Under the pieces are notes generated by a model that ran no database searches, was not told where the DNA came from, and saw nothing but the letters and a program-made list of their open reading frames with translations. This document shows, one piece after another, positions 8,569-16,998 of a stretch of 64,000 bases of DNA. The stretch's first letter is position 1. The number at the start of each line of letters is the position of its first letter. The DNA is from Macrococcoides epidermidis (GTDB lineage Bacteria; Bacillota; Bacilli; Staphylococcales; Staphylococcaceae). The DNA lies in NCBI RefSeq assembly GCF_042659445.1, contig NZ_JBHSSR010000005.1; one strand, written 5' to 3'. Position numbers and translations under genes: made by a program.

Positions 8569-9514
8569 TACAACGAAAAAATTATCGTTACTCTTATTCG
8601 TTATGATTGCACTGATGATTGGCTTTGTAATGATCCAGCTTAATCTGCAAATTTTAGATTATGTACTACCATCAAGACTGCGAAAGCTTGCTGCAATTAT
8701 TTTAGTCGGTGCAGCAATTGGTGTATCGTCACTCATCTTCCAGACCATCACTGAAAACCACCTACTAACACCATCGGTCATCGGACTTGATGCGGTCTAC
8801 TTATTTATCCAGACCATCATTATATTCTTCTTCGGAAAACTAGGGGATTTATTCTTCAATGTATATGTGAATTTCTTTATTTCCGTTGTACTGATGATTT
8901 TGTTTACATTAGGCTTATTCAATATCGTCTTTAAGAAAAATACATCCGTGTATTTTGTATTACTGTTTGGGATTGTAATGGGAACATGCTTTTCTAGTTT
9001 ATCGAGCTTTATGCATATGGTAATGAATCCGGATGATTTCTTATTATTACAGGATAAACTGTTCGCAAGCTTTAATACGGTCAATGAAAAGTTATTACTC
9101 ATCAGCTGTATTATCATTGTGCTGTTACTCATTTATATTTACATGCATGCACATGAATTAGACGTATTAAGTTTAGGGAACACACACGCAACGAATCTAG
9201 GTGTAAATGTTGAAAAGTTAACGCGTAATATGCTGTTAGTGGTTGCGGTATTAGTAAGTATATCGACCGCACTCGTTGGACCCATTACATTTTTAGGTAT
9301 CATTGTCTGTAATGTTACGTATCAATTTATGCAGACATTTAAACATCAATATTTAATCATTTCGGTATTAGCAGTATCAGGCATTACACTATTACTTGGA
9401 CAAATGATCAATCAATACGTATTTGATGGCACAACAGAAATTACGATATTGATTAACTTTATAGGTGGCGTTTACTTCATCTATCTATTATTTAAGGAGG
9501 GTGCACATGATTAA
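8561..9514 (+). CDS. sstB: iron-siderophore ABC transporter permease 2 (SstB-like)
   Basis: The second FecCD-type permease, 317 residues, presumed to form a heterodimer with its neighbour. Family features are VLPSRLRKLAAIILVGAAIG near the N terminus and GPITFLGIIVCNV in the coupling region. An AAGGAGG ribosome site lies inside the end of the preceding gene, and the 3' end overlaps the ATPase start by 8 bases. The tight overlaps point to one coupled transcript. Confidence 0.88.
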   Translation: MPNTTKKLSLLLFVMIALMIGFVMIQLNLQILDYVLPSRLRKLAAIILVGAAIGVSSLIFQTITENHLLTPSVIGLDAVYLFIQTIIIFFFGKLGDLFFNVYVNFFISVVLMILFTLGLFNIVFKKNTSVYFVLLFGIVMGTCFSSLSSFMHMVMNPDDFLLLQDKLFASFNTVNEKLLLISCIIIVLLLIYIYMHAHELDVLSLGNTHATNLGVNVEKLTRNMLLVVAVLVSISTALVGPITFLGIIVCNVTYQFMQTFKHQYLIISVLAVSGITLLLGQMINQYVFDGTTEITILINFIGGVYFIYLLFKEGAHD

Positions 9515-10313
9515 AGTACAACATTTGCACAAATCGATTGGACAGAAAGAAATTCTAAGTGACATTTCCGTGGAAATAAAAAAAGGTGCAATCACGGCGA
9601 TTATCGGACCGAATGGAGCCGGTAAAAGTACATTGTTATCAGCAATTACACGTTTAAGTGATTACGATAGTGGCGCTGTGTTGTTAAATGATGTTCCGGT
9701 TGAAGAGATGAAAAGTGATGATATCGCAATGCAACTTGCAGTATTAAAGCAAAGTAATCATACGAACTTAAAAATTACTGTTCGCGACTTAGTTAACTTC
9801 GGAAGATTTCCATACTCTAAAGGTCGTTTAACGAAAGAAGATCACGCAATTGTTGATGAAGCAATTGAATATTTAGAACTCAAACCTTTTGAAAATCGCT
9901 TCTTAGATGAATTGTCAGGGGGACAAAAACAACGCGCATATATTGCGATGACTTTAGCACAGGATACGGATTATATCTTCTTAGATGAACCATTGAATAA
10001 TTTAGATATGAAACATTCTGTTCAGATGATGCAGTTACTCCGTAGATTAGTTCGCGAAAAACAAAAGACGATTGTTATTGTGATTCATGATATTAACTTT
10101 GCATCATGTTATGCAGATTACATCATTGCCTTAAAAGATGGTGTCGTATTATTAGACGGAAAAAAAGAAGATGTTATTACAACAGAAAAATTAAAAGCAG
10201 TATACGATATGGACATTCAAATTGAATGTATCTTCGGTCAGCAAATCTGTGTCTATTTTGACGATGAGCACATGACAGTTGATGAGTTTATCGAAGAAGT
10301 ACAGGCAGTATAA
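9507..10313 (+). CDS. sstC: iron-siderophore ABC transporter ATPase (SstC-like)
   Basis: A 268-residue ATPase of the FepC/FhuC type. Walker A is GPNGAGKST, the signature LSGGQKQRAYIAM, and Walker B YIFLDEPLNNLD, followed by the switch histidine in VIVIHDIN. All key residues are present. The start at 9507 is set by AAGGAGG 6 bases upstream; an in-frame start at 9465 would lie inside the upstream permease. It energises the two permeases before it. Confidence 0.92.
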   Translation: MIKVQHLHKSIGQKEILSDISVEIKKGAITAIIGPNGAGKSTLLSAITRLSDYDSGAVLLNDVPVEEMKSDDIAMQLAVLKQSNHTNLKITVRDLVNFGRFPYSKGRLTKEDHAIVDEAIEYLELKPFENRFLDELSGGQKQRAYIAMTLAQDTDYIFLDEPLNNLDMKHSVQMMQLLRRLVREKQKTIVIVIHDINFASCYADYIIALKDGVVLLDGKKEDVITTEKLKAVYDMDIQIECIFGQQICVYFDDEHMTVDEFIEEVQAV

Positions 10314-10408
10314 TTCAATCCATTGAAAGGAGTGTTGCCGGGTAGTTTTTAATGTAGGGCTAATTTATTTACAGGGGAATAATACATAAATCAAAGGAGA
10401 ATATAGGA

Positions 10409-11446
10409 ATGAAACGTATTTTTAGTTTAGTATTAACTTTAGCTTTAATTATAGTGTTAGCAGCATGTGGTAATGACAAAGAAAGTACAAAATCAGAAGA
10501 TAAGACAGCAGGAGACTCAGATAAGGCTGAAACGATTAAAATTGAAAATAAATACAAACTAATGGGTGAAAAAGAAGACGGAAGTGACGCAAAAGACGTA
10601 ACAGAAACTGTAGAAGTTCCGAAAAACCCAAAAAATATTGCAGTATTTGACTACGGAACATTGGCAACCATGCAGGAATTAGGTGTCGATGGAGAAGTTA
10701 AAGGATTACCTAAAGGTGAAGGCAATCGCAGTGTTCCGTCATTCCTTGAAAACTTTAAAGATGATAAATATACAAACTTAGGAAGTTTAAAAGAACCTAA
10801 CTTTGAAAAATTAGCTGAACAACAACCAGAACTCATCTTAATTTCTGGACGCCAGGCAACACAAAAAGTAATGGAAGAAATGAAAAAAGCAGCACCAGAC
10901 GCTACAATTTTATATGTTGGTACAGATGATACGAAATATATCGAAAGCGTAAAAGAAAACACTGAAAATATCGGTAAAATCTTTGGTAAAGAAAAAGAAG
11001 CAACGGCTTTAATCGATGATTTAGACAAAAAGATTGAAGAAGTAAAAGCAATGACTGAAAAGTCTAAAGATAAAGGATTGTTTGTATTAGCCAATGAAGG
11101 AGAATTATCTGTATTTGGTAAAGGTGGCCGTTTCGGATTTATTCATGATGTATTAGGCGTGAAAGAAGCGGACAAAAATATTCAGGCCAAAGGACACGGA
11201 CAAGTTATTAACTTTGAATATATCAACAAAACAAATCCGGATATCATCTATGCGATGGACCGTGGAGTAGCAGTTGGTGGTAAATCATCTGCGAAACAAG
11301 CATTATCTAATGATGTTATTAAAGACGTAAGTGCTGTGAAAAATGATAAAGTCGTAGAAATCGATCCTTACTTATGGTACTTCTCAGGTGGCAGCGCAGT
11401 CACTGTTAAGAAACAAATTGAAGAAGTAGAGAAAGCATATAAATAA
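10409..11446 (+). CDS. sstD: siderophore-binding lipoprotein (SstD-like)
   Basis: A 345-residue substrate-binding protein with a lipoprotein signal ending in the lipobox LAAC near residue 20, followed by an acidic, lysine-rich linker. The class III binding-protein fold is shown by NIAVFDYGTLATMQELGV, PELILISGRQ and NPDIIYAMDRG. It should sit on the outer membrane face and deliver ferric siderophore to the two permeases. AAGGAGA precedes the ATG. It lies 95 bases after the ATPase, with no terminator visible between, so it probably belongs to the same Fur-controlled operon. Confidence 0.9.
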   Translation: MKRIFSLVLTLALIIVLAACGNDKESTKSEDKTAGDSDKAETIKIENKYKLMGEKEDGSDAKDVTETVEVPKNPKNIAVFDYGTLATMQELGVDGEVKGLPKGEGNRSVPSFLENFKDDKYTNLGSLKEPNFEKLAEQQPELILISGRQATQKVMEEMKKAAPDATILYVGTDDTKYIESVKENTENIGKIFGKEKEATALIDDLDKKIEEVKAMTEKSKDKGLFVLANEGELSVFGKGGRFGFIHDVLGVKEADKNIQAKGHGQVINFEYINKTNPDIIYAMDRGVAVGGKSSAKQALSNDVIKDVSAVKNDKVVEIDPYLWYFSGGSAVTVKKQIEEVEKAYK

Positions 11447-11595
11447 AACTAAGTCACCTTAGAACAACATTAATTATATAGATTACCAGCAAATAACCTT
11501 ACTTATGATAATTGTAAAAATATAGAAAGGCGATTATACTGATGATAAGGAAGTTTGTATGGTGAGAACATATTTACTGATGATTAGAATCATTC

Positions 11596-11628
11596 GCCTG
11601 CAAATGCATATGCATTGCAGGCTTTTTT
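11596..11628 (+). terminator. terminator of the siderophore operon
   Basis: Stem GCCTGCAA/TTGCAGGC with an inner self-complementary ATGCATATGCAT loop, followed by T6. It ends about 30 bases before the next gene's start, so that gene may be read by limited read-through. Confidence 0.85.
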
Positions 11629-11656
11629 GATTTTTAAAAGAGAGGAGGTTGATGAT

Positions 11657-12187
11657 GTGAAGGACATATTTACGAAGAAATTTTTAATGATGGTACTGAT
11701 GCTGATTGGAATATTTGCGATAGGAATTTCAATTCAGAATTTAATGAACCCGCAAAAGTTTCCGAAAGTAACGAAAAGTCAGATTGCCCAATTGGAGAGT
11801 AGTACATTTCCAACAGAAAAAGAAGCCCAGGAAGCTGTGGGGAAACAACTATTTGATGGCGTCAAGGAAAGTAGTGTCTCATTAAGTTCTAAAGCAAATG
11901 AACCGGGCATCGGTATTTATGCGTATTATGATGGCAAGACAAAAGACTATGTCACAACGTATTATACCCTAAAGCATAAAGATGGATATCAGGTTAAGAT
12001 AGGTAAAGTCAATGTGACTTATCAAAAAGGTGATAAGAAAATGTGGACAGATAAAATTGATGGTCATGTCTACAACTGTTATATCAATGATTATAGAAGA
12101 TTTAGAGAAGTTGATGAAAAAGAGGAAACAGCATCGACAGATACATTGCATAATGACGGCGCAATACATGTTGTACAGGAAAAATAA
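11657..12187 (+). CDS. membrane-anchored hypothetical protein
   Basis: A 176-residue protein with one N-terminal hydrophobic helix (FLMMVLMLIGIFAIGISI) and an external domain with tandem aromatic beta-strand-like text (GIGIYAYYDGKTKDYVTTYY), ending in an acidic tail. The GTG at 11657 has AGGAGG 8 bases upstream, which decides the start. I do not recognise the family. It lies between the siderophore operon terminator and the 61-bp repeat array, without obvious partners. Confidence 0.6.
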   Translation: MKDIFTKKFLMMVLMLIGIFAIGISIQNLMNPQKFPKVTKSQIAQLESSTFPTEKEAQEAVGKQLFDGVKESSVSLSSKANEPGIGIYAYYDGKTKDYVTTYYTLKHKDGYQVKIGKVNVTYQKGDKKMWTDKIDGHVYNCYINDYRRFREVDEKEETASTDTLHNDGAIHVVQEK

Positions 12188-12227
12188 AATGGTTGGTTGA
12201 TATCGAAGCAATGAAGTGAAGAAGGAT

Positions 12228-12593
12228 AAGTGTCGTCAAAAGTGATTTGAAGCCACTTCCGAGCGGCAATTACAAGGATTGTGTGAGTAAGTGTCGTCAA
12301 AAGTGATTTGAGGTCACTTCTGAGCGGCAATTACATGGATTGCGTGAGTAAGTGTCGTCAAAAGTGATTTGAAGCCACTTCCGAGCAAGAACAACATGGA
12401 TTGCGTGAGTAAGTGTCGCCAAAAGAGATTTGAGGTCACTTCTGAGCGGCAATTACAAGGATTGTGTGAGTAAGTGTCGTCAAAAACGATTTGAAGCCAC
12501 TTCCGAGTAAGAACAACTTGGATTGCGTGAGTAAGTGTCGTCAAAAACGATTTGAAGCCACTTCCTAGCAAAAACAACAAGGATTATGAAGTT
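12228..12593. repeat. six tandem copies of a 61-bp intergenic repeat
   Basis: Copies begin with AAGTGTCG at 12228, 12289, 12350, 12411, 12472 and 12533, an exact 61-base period. Each holds a short dyad of the form AAGTGA...TCACTT or AAGTG...CACTT around GATTTGA. Two subtypes (GAAGCCACTTCC and GAGGTCACTTCT) alternate in copies 1-4. The period is not a multiple of three, so ORFs across it are repeat artefacts. Function unknown. Confidence 0.95.
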
Positions 12594-12610
12594 CAACTTC
12601 AGTCTACTCG

Positions 12611-12641
12611 CAAAAAAAGACAACCCCTAAAGGTTGCCTTA
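12611..12641 (-). terminator. terminator of hemQ
   Basis: On the minus strand a stem GGCAACC/GGTTGTC is followed by T7. It lies 11 bases past the hemQ stop and separates it from the repeat array. Confidence 0.8.
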
Positions 12642-12651
12642 TAACGCTATA

Positions 12652-13401
12652 TTAAACTGTAAATAATCCTTGTAAATCTTCTGTTTTTAAGATGTTACCA
12701 ACATAGAATGAACCGAATTCACCGTAACGCGCTGATACTTCATCGAAGCGCATTTCGTATACTAACTTCTTAAATTGTAATACGTCGTCTGAGAATAAAG
12801 TAACGCCCCACTCGTAATCGTCAAATCCAACTGATCCTGTGATAAACTGTTTAACAATACCTGCATAGCCACGTCCAATCATACCGTGAGAGCGCATTAA
12901 GCCTTTACGGTGATCCATGTCTAACATGTACCAGTTATCTTCACCTTGACGGCGTTTATCCATTGGGTAGAAACATACATACTCAGAACGTGGTAATTCA
13001 GGATATAATCTTGCTTTAATATGTGGATTCTCGTACGGATCTTCGTCAGAACCCTGTGCTAAGTAGTTACTTAATTCAATAACTGAAACGTATGAATACG
13101 TTGGGATTAAGTAGTCACGAATGGCTAATTTATTAAATGCTGTTTCAACAGCTGTTAAGTCTTTCATTTCTGGTCGAAGCATCCAAAGCATTAAATCAGC
13201 TTTTTGACCTGTAATGTTATATAACGCGTAAGATCCTTCTTTCGCTACGTGATTTTCTTCTAATTTATTGATAAAAGCACTGAACTCTTCTACCATTTTC
13301 GTACGGTCTTCTGCTTCAACTAATTTTAAGCTTGTGAAATCAATGGCATAAAATAAGTGCAAGCTATACCAACCGTCTAATGTTTTTGCTGCTTCGTTCA
13401 T
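12652..13401 (-). CDS. hemQ: coproheme decarboxylase
   Basis: The last enzyme of the coproporphyrin-dependent haem pathway of Gram-positives: it oxidatively decarboxylates coproheme III to haem b. The 249-residue chlorite-dismutase-like fold is recognised by EYVCFYPMDKRR (catalytic Tyr), MRSHGMIGR (haem-binding His) and GSVGFDDYEWGVTLFSDD. It is divergent from pta, the arrangement seen in staphylococci and Bacillus (ywfI-pta). A 7-1-7 palindrome resembling a PerR/Fur box lies between its start and pta. Confidence 0.96.
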   Translation of the reverse strand: MNEAAKTLDGWYSLHLFYAIDFTSLKLVEAEDRTKMVEEFSAFINKLEENHVAKEGSYALYNITGQKADLMLWMLRPEMKDLTAVETAFNKLAIRDYLIPTYSYVSVIELSNYLAQGSDEDPYENPHIKARLYPELPRSEYVCFYPMDKRRQGEDNWYMLDMDHRKGLMRSHGMIGRGYAGIVKQFITGSVGFDDYEWGVTLFSDDVLQFKKLVYEMRFDEVSARYGEFGSFYVGNILKTEDLQGLFTV

Positions 13402-13419
13402 TATCCATCTCTCCTCTAA

Positions 13420-13434
13420 TTGTAATCATTATCA
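13420..13434 (-). promoter_or_regulatory. possible PerR/Fur box in the hemQ leader
   Basis: TTGTAAT-C-ATTATCA is an imperfect 7-1-7 dyad, 19 bases upstream of the hemQ ATG. It differs from the Fur core at two positions and from the PerR core at a few more. Haem synthesis genes are commonly PerR or Fur targets, so the site is plausible but not certain. Confidence 0.45.
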
Positions 13435-13553
13435 TTCTAACATATCTCGAAACATATGTATGTTCGAAGATTTTACATATTGATGACGTGTAATTTCTAT
13501 AAAAAGAGTCTATAATGGTTAATGGGGATGAATCAAAATTTCAGGAGGCTATT

Positions 13554-14543
13554 ATGGCTAAATTATTAGATGTATTAAATGAAAAACTTTCAGGTAAAAA
13601 TGTGAAAATCGTTTTACCGGAAGGAACAGACGAGCGTGTATTACAAGCAGCTGTTGAATTACATAAAGGTGATAAAGTATCACCGATCGTTTTAGGGAAT
13701 GTGGAAGAAGTACAAGCGCTTGCTGAAAAATTAGGTTTATCAATTGACGGAATTGAAATAATGGATCCAACAAACAACGAATTACGTGAAGAATTAATCG
13801 CGAAGTTTGTTGAGCGTCGTAAAGGTAAAGCGACAGAAGAGCAAGCGGCACAAATGTTAAACGATCCGAACTATTTCGGTACGATGTTAGTTTATACAGG
13901 TCGTGCAGCAGGTCTTGTATCAGGTGCAGCACATTCTACAGCAGATACTGTACGTCCAGCTTTACAAATCATCAAGACTAAACCAGGTGTTTCTCGTACA
14001 TCAGGTGTATTCTTTATGATTCGTGAAGACGAGCAGTACTTAATGGGTGATTGCGCAATCAATCCAGAACTTGATGCAACTGCTTTAGCTGAAATCGGTA
14101 TCGAGTCTGCTAAGACTGCAAAAGCTTTCGGTATGGAACCTAAAGTTGCAATGTTATCTTTCTCTACGAAAGGTTCAGCGAAAACACCTGAAACTGAAAA
14201 AGTTGTAGAAGCAACACGCTTAGCACAAGAAAAATTAGCTTCAGAAGCTGATTTAGAAGGTGTAGTTATTGACGGAGAATTCCAATTTGATGCTGCTTTC
14301 GTACCATCAGTAGCAGCGAAGAAAGCACCAGAATCACCAATTCAAGGTGACGCAAATGTATTCGTATTCCCTAGCTTAGAAGCTGGTAATATCGGTTACA
14401 AAATTGCGCAACGCTTGGGTGGATTTGATGCTGTAGGTCCAATCTTACAAGGATTAAATGCACCAGTGAATGATTTATCACGTGGATGTTCAACAGAAGA
14501 TGTTGTTTCATTATCAATCATCACTGCAGCACAATCTTTATAA
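13554..14543 (+). CDS. pta: phosphate acetyltransferase
   Basis: Interconverts acetyl-CoA and acetyl phosphate in the Pta-AckA overflow pathway. The 329-residue short form matches staphylococcal Pta. Signatures include KIVLPEGTDERVLQAA, GAAHSTADTVRPALQI and FPSLEAGNIGYKIAQRLGG. AGGAGG lies 7 bases before the ATG at 13554; the earlier in-frame ATG at 13515 has no ribosome site. It is followed after 3 bases by lipL. Confidence 0.97.
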   Translation: MAKLLDVLNEKLSGKNVKIVLPEGTDERVLQAAVELHKGDKVSPIVLGNVEEVQALAEKLGLSIDGIEIMDPTNNELREELIAKFVERRKGKATEEQAAQMLNDPNYFGTMLVYTGRAAGLVSGAAHSTADTVRPALQIIKTKPGVSRTSGVFFMIREDEQYLMGDCAINPELDATALAEIGIESAKTAKAFGMEPKVAMLSFSTKGSAKTPETEKVVEATRLAQEKLASEADLEGVVIDGEFQFDAAFVPSVAAKKAPESPIQGDANVFVFPSLEAGNIGYKIAQRLGGFDAVGPILQGLNAPVNDLSRGCSTEDVVSLSIITAAQSL

Positions 14544-14546
14544 TAG

Positions 14547-15386
14547 ATGACGAAGTCAATTTTTGAAGAGAATTGGCAATACGTAGATCATACGCGAGGA
14601 CTGCAGCCAATGCAGTCCTTTGCTTTTGATGATATGTACTGTCATTTAATTGGACAACAAAATCATGATAGTGTGGTACGCACTTGGATTCATGATCATG
14701 TCATTATTCTCGGTATGCACGATGCACGTCTGCCATATATTGAAGAGGGAATAGCGTTCCTAAACAATCATGGGTATGGTGCCATTGTTCGTAATTCAGG
14801 CGGTTTAGGTGTGGTACTCGATGCAGGTGTACTCAATATTTCGATTATATTTCCTGGAGATATTACATTTTCGATTGATGCGGGATATGAATATATGTAT
14901 GAACTGATTCAGGAGATGTTTAAAGATTATCATAAACATATTGAAGCGAAAGAAATCGTTCATTCATATTGCCCGGGAAGTTACGATTTAAGTATCGATA
15001 ATAAGAAGTTTGCAGGTATTTCACAACGTCGTGTAAAAGATGGTATTGCAGTCCAGATTTATCTTTGTGTCGAAGGTAGTGGGAGCGCACGTGCTGAACT
15101 GATGCGTCAATTTTATGATGTGGCACGTCGCGGGGAAACTACGAAATTTACGTATCCTCAAATAGATCCTGAGTGCATGGCGAGTCTATCAGAACTGCTC
15201 GGTGTAGAGCTTACGGTGGATGAAGTCATATTCAAATTACTGTATGCTTTGAAAGACTTAGGTGCAACTTTATCAAATAATGAGATGACAGATGCTATGT
15301 GGACGTTGTATAATGATTACTTCGAACGCATGACTGAACGTAACGCAAAAATAAAAATCAATCAAGGTGGTGAAGCAAATGCGTAA
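14547..15386 (+). CDS. lipL: octanoyl-[GcvH]:protein N-octanoyltransferase
   Basis: Transfers octanoyl or lipoyl groups from GcvH to E2 subunits in Gram-positive lipoate assembly. The BPL_LplA_LipB fold shows VRNSGGLGVVLDAGVLNIS. The catalytic cysteine is in SYCPGSYDLSI (Cys142 from this ATG), followed by KKFAGISQRR, as in Bacillus LipL (YwfL). Length 279 fits. The position just after pta repeats the Bacillus hemQ-pta-ywfL order and favours LipL over the ligase LplA. There is no strong ribosome site, so it is probably coupled to pta. Confidence 0.9.
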   Translation: MTKSIFEENWQYVDHTRGLQPMQSFAFDDMYCHLIGQQNHDSVVRTWIHDHVIILGMHDARLPYIEEGIAFLNNHGYGAIVRNSGGLGVVLDAGVLNISIIFPGDITFSIDAGYEYMYELIQEMFKDYHKHIEAKEIVHSYCPGSYDLSIDNKKFAGISQRRVKDGIAVQIYLCVEGSGSARAELMRQFYDVARRGETTKFTYPQIDPECMASLSELLGVELTVDEVIFKLLYALKDLGATLSNNEMTDAMWTLYNDYFERMTERNAKIKINQGGEANA

Positions 15387-15705
15387 TAAGTTTCAAGTGT
15401 GCGATGATTGTCAGGGTGTATGTCTTAGAACATTACTACCGAAGTTAGAGAAGTTAGATCCAGATGCTGAAGTTGAAATCGCATGCCAGTCTTACTGTGG
15501 ACCAGGTAGACGAAAAACTTTCGCATTTGTCAATAACCGCCCTCTAGCAGCTGCAACTGAAGAAGAACTACTTGAAAAAGTTGAGAAACGTTTAGCGCAA
15601 AAACGTGATCCTGAAGAGGAAGCAAGACTTGCCAAACGTAACGCTGAACGTAAACGTCGTTTAGACGAACAGAACGCGAAGCTGAAAGAGAAACTGAAGA
15701 GATAG
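15379..15705 (+). CDS. DUF1450-like protein with a charged C-terminal helix
   Basis: A 108-residue protein with CDDCQGVC at the N terminus and ACQSYCGPGRRKTFAFVNN in the middle, like the ferredoxin-like fold of DUF1450/YuzB proteins. A highly charged coiled-coil-like tail (about residues 70-108, many Lys/Arg/Glu) follows. AAGGTGG, 8 bases before the ATG at 15379, decides the start; it overlaps the lipL end by 8 bases. Four cysteines could bind metal or act in redox chemistry; that is inference. Confidence 0.68.
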   Translation: MRNKFQVCDDCQGVCLRTLLPKLEKLDPDAEVEIACQSYCGPGRRKTFAFVNNRPLAAATEEELLEKVEKRLAQKRDPEEEARLAKRNAERKRRLDEQNAKLKEKLKR

Positions 15706-15710
15706 ATATA

Positions 15711-15747
15711 GAGGCTGGGACAATTTGTTCCAGTCTCTTTAATTTAA
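15711..15747 (+). terminator. terminator of the pta-lipL operon
   Basis: Stem GAGGCTGGGA/TTCCAGTCTC followed by a T-rich stretch. The arm GAGGCTGG recurs downstream of argS near 32211, suggesting a dispersed terminator family like one common in staphylococcal genomes. Confidence 0.78.
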
Positions 15748-15868
15748 ATTAATCCTCTTTACAATCCTACATACTTCTTTAATGTAAATTTACATGAGTT
15801 TAACATCCCTTTGCTATGCTTAGTTTGTATAACGATATGAATGAATCAATAGAAGGGTGGAACGATTC

Positions 15869-16981
15869 GTGCAACGTATATTAATTACTGGTGCGCGTGC
15901 GCCAATTTCTTATGAAGTTGTGCAGCAGCAGGTCGCATTAGGCAGAACAGTTTTCTTGACGGATTCTACCAAAAAGGTCAGCATTAAAAATTCTAAGTTT
16001 ATCGAAGCGTTTATTTTAACGACGTCACCACGATTTTCTACTGAAGAATATATTAGCGATATTAACAATATTGTTACGCAATATCATATTGATCTGATCA
16101 TTCCTTTAAATGAAGAATCTTTCTATCTTTCTTATATGAAAGATAGATTAATTGCACCAGTATGGGTTGAAGATATTTCTAAGATGCTGTCAGTGCACAA
16201 CAAATATAACTTTACAAAGTTAATCGATGCGATGGGTTTTAAAGTGCCTGATACGAAATATGTCATGAATCACGATGACTTAACAACTTTTATGAATAAC
16301 TTCCCTGGAGATGAATATATCGTTAAACAACCGTACGGTCGTTTCGGTCAATCTGTGCGTAAATTAACACGTATGTCATTAGAAAATGACAATATGATTG
16401 AATTCCCTTTTATGATTCAGACATTAATTAAGGGCACAGAATGGTGTTCATACAGCTTTGCAAAAGACGGGAAAACATTATCTACTTCATTATATTTATC
16501 GAACACACATGATAGTTATAACTGTTCTACACACTTCACTTCAGAGAAGAATGAAGAACTTCAGTCTATTATTGAAGCTGTGATTCAGAACTTAAACTGG
16601 TCATATCAAATTGCATTTGATGTGATTAAATGTGAGACGACAGGTGATTATTACTTTATCGAATGTAATCCACGTGCGACAAATGGTGCGCTATTTATGC
16701 AGCCTTACGTTTGGGAATTAAAGTGCTGCGAACCGAAATATGAAGCGCGTCAACTCATCTTCGTATCGTTATATAACTTTATTATGCGTCCAAAGAAACA
16801 TAATTTAGAGCGATTAAAGTATGGGAAAGATATTTTCTGGCATCCAAGTGAAAAGTCAATCTTCTTTGAACAAATTATAAGTGGTGCCCAGTGGTGGTTT
16901 GAAGCGAAATCTCAAAAGACAACAGTCAACACGATTACAACGTATGATATCGAATGGAATGAAGACATTGTAAATCTATAG
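15869..16981 (+). CDS. ATP-grasp enzyme of unknown substrate
   Basis: A 370-residue ATP-grasp protein of the carbamoyl-phosphate-synthase-like group. The N-terminal Rossmann-like domain begins QRILITGARAPISYEV. The ATP-binding lysine is in EYIVKQPYGRFGQS (about residues 149-162), and the metal-binding motif is YYFIECNPRATNG (about 262-272). The enzyme should ligate a carboxylate to an amine or thiol through an acyl phosphate. The GTG at 15869 follows AAGGGTGG. The next gene, 17 bases on, is a GNAT-fold protein; the pair probably works together on an unknown small molecule or cell-envelope product. Confidence 0.8.
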   Translation: MQRILITGARAPISYEVVQQQVALGRTVFLTDSTKKVSIKNSKFIEAFILTTSPRFSTEEYISDINNIVTQYHIDLIIPLNEESFYLSYMKDRLIAPVWVEDISKMLSVHNKYNFTKLIDAMGFKVPDTKYVMNHDDLTTFMNNFPGDEYIVKQPYGRFGQSVRKLTRMSLENDNMIEFPFMIQTLIKGTEWCSYSFAKDGKTLSTSLYLSNTHDSYNCSTHFTSEKNEELQSIIEAVIQNLNWSYQIAFDVIKCETTGDYYFIECNPRATNGALFMQPYVWELKCCEPKYEARQLIFVSLYNFIMRPKKHNLERLKYGKDIFWHPSEKSIFFEQIISGAQWWFEAKSQKTTVNTITTYDIEWNEDIVNL

Positions 16982-16998
16982 ATAAAGAGGTCTTACGA

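Noticed and set aside
11555..11630. Short ORFs reading through the siderophore operon terminator
   Set aside because: About 20 codons, ending in the hairpin, with poor ribosome sites.
12314..12580. Minus-strand ORF of 88 codons across the 61-bp array
   Set aside because: The protein repeats with the array and has no ribosome site; a period not divisible by three explains the open frames.
12228..12593. CRISPR-like array
   Set aside because: The copies are contiguous with no unique spacers and no cas genes are nearby.
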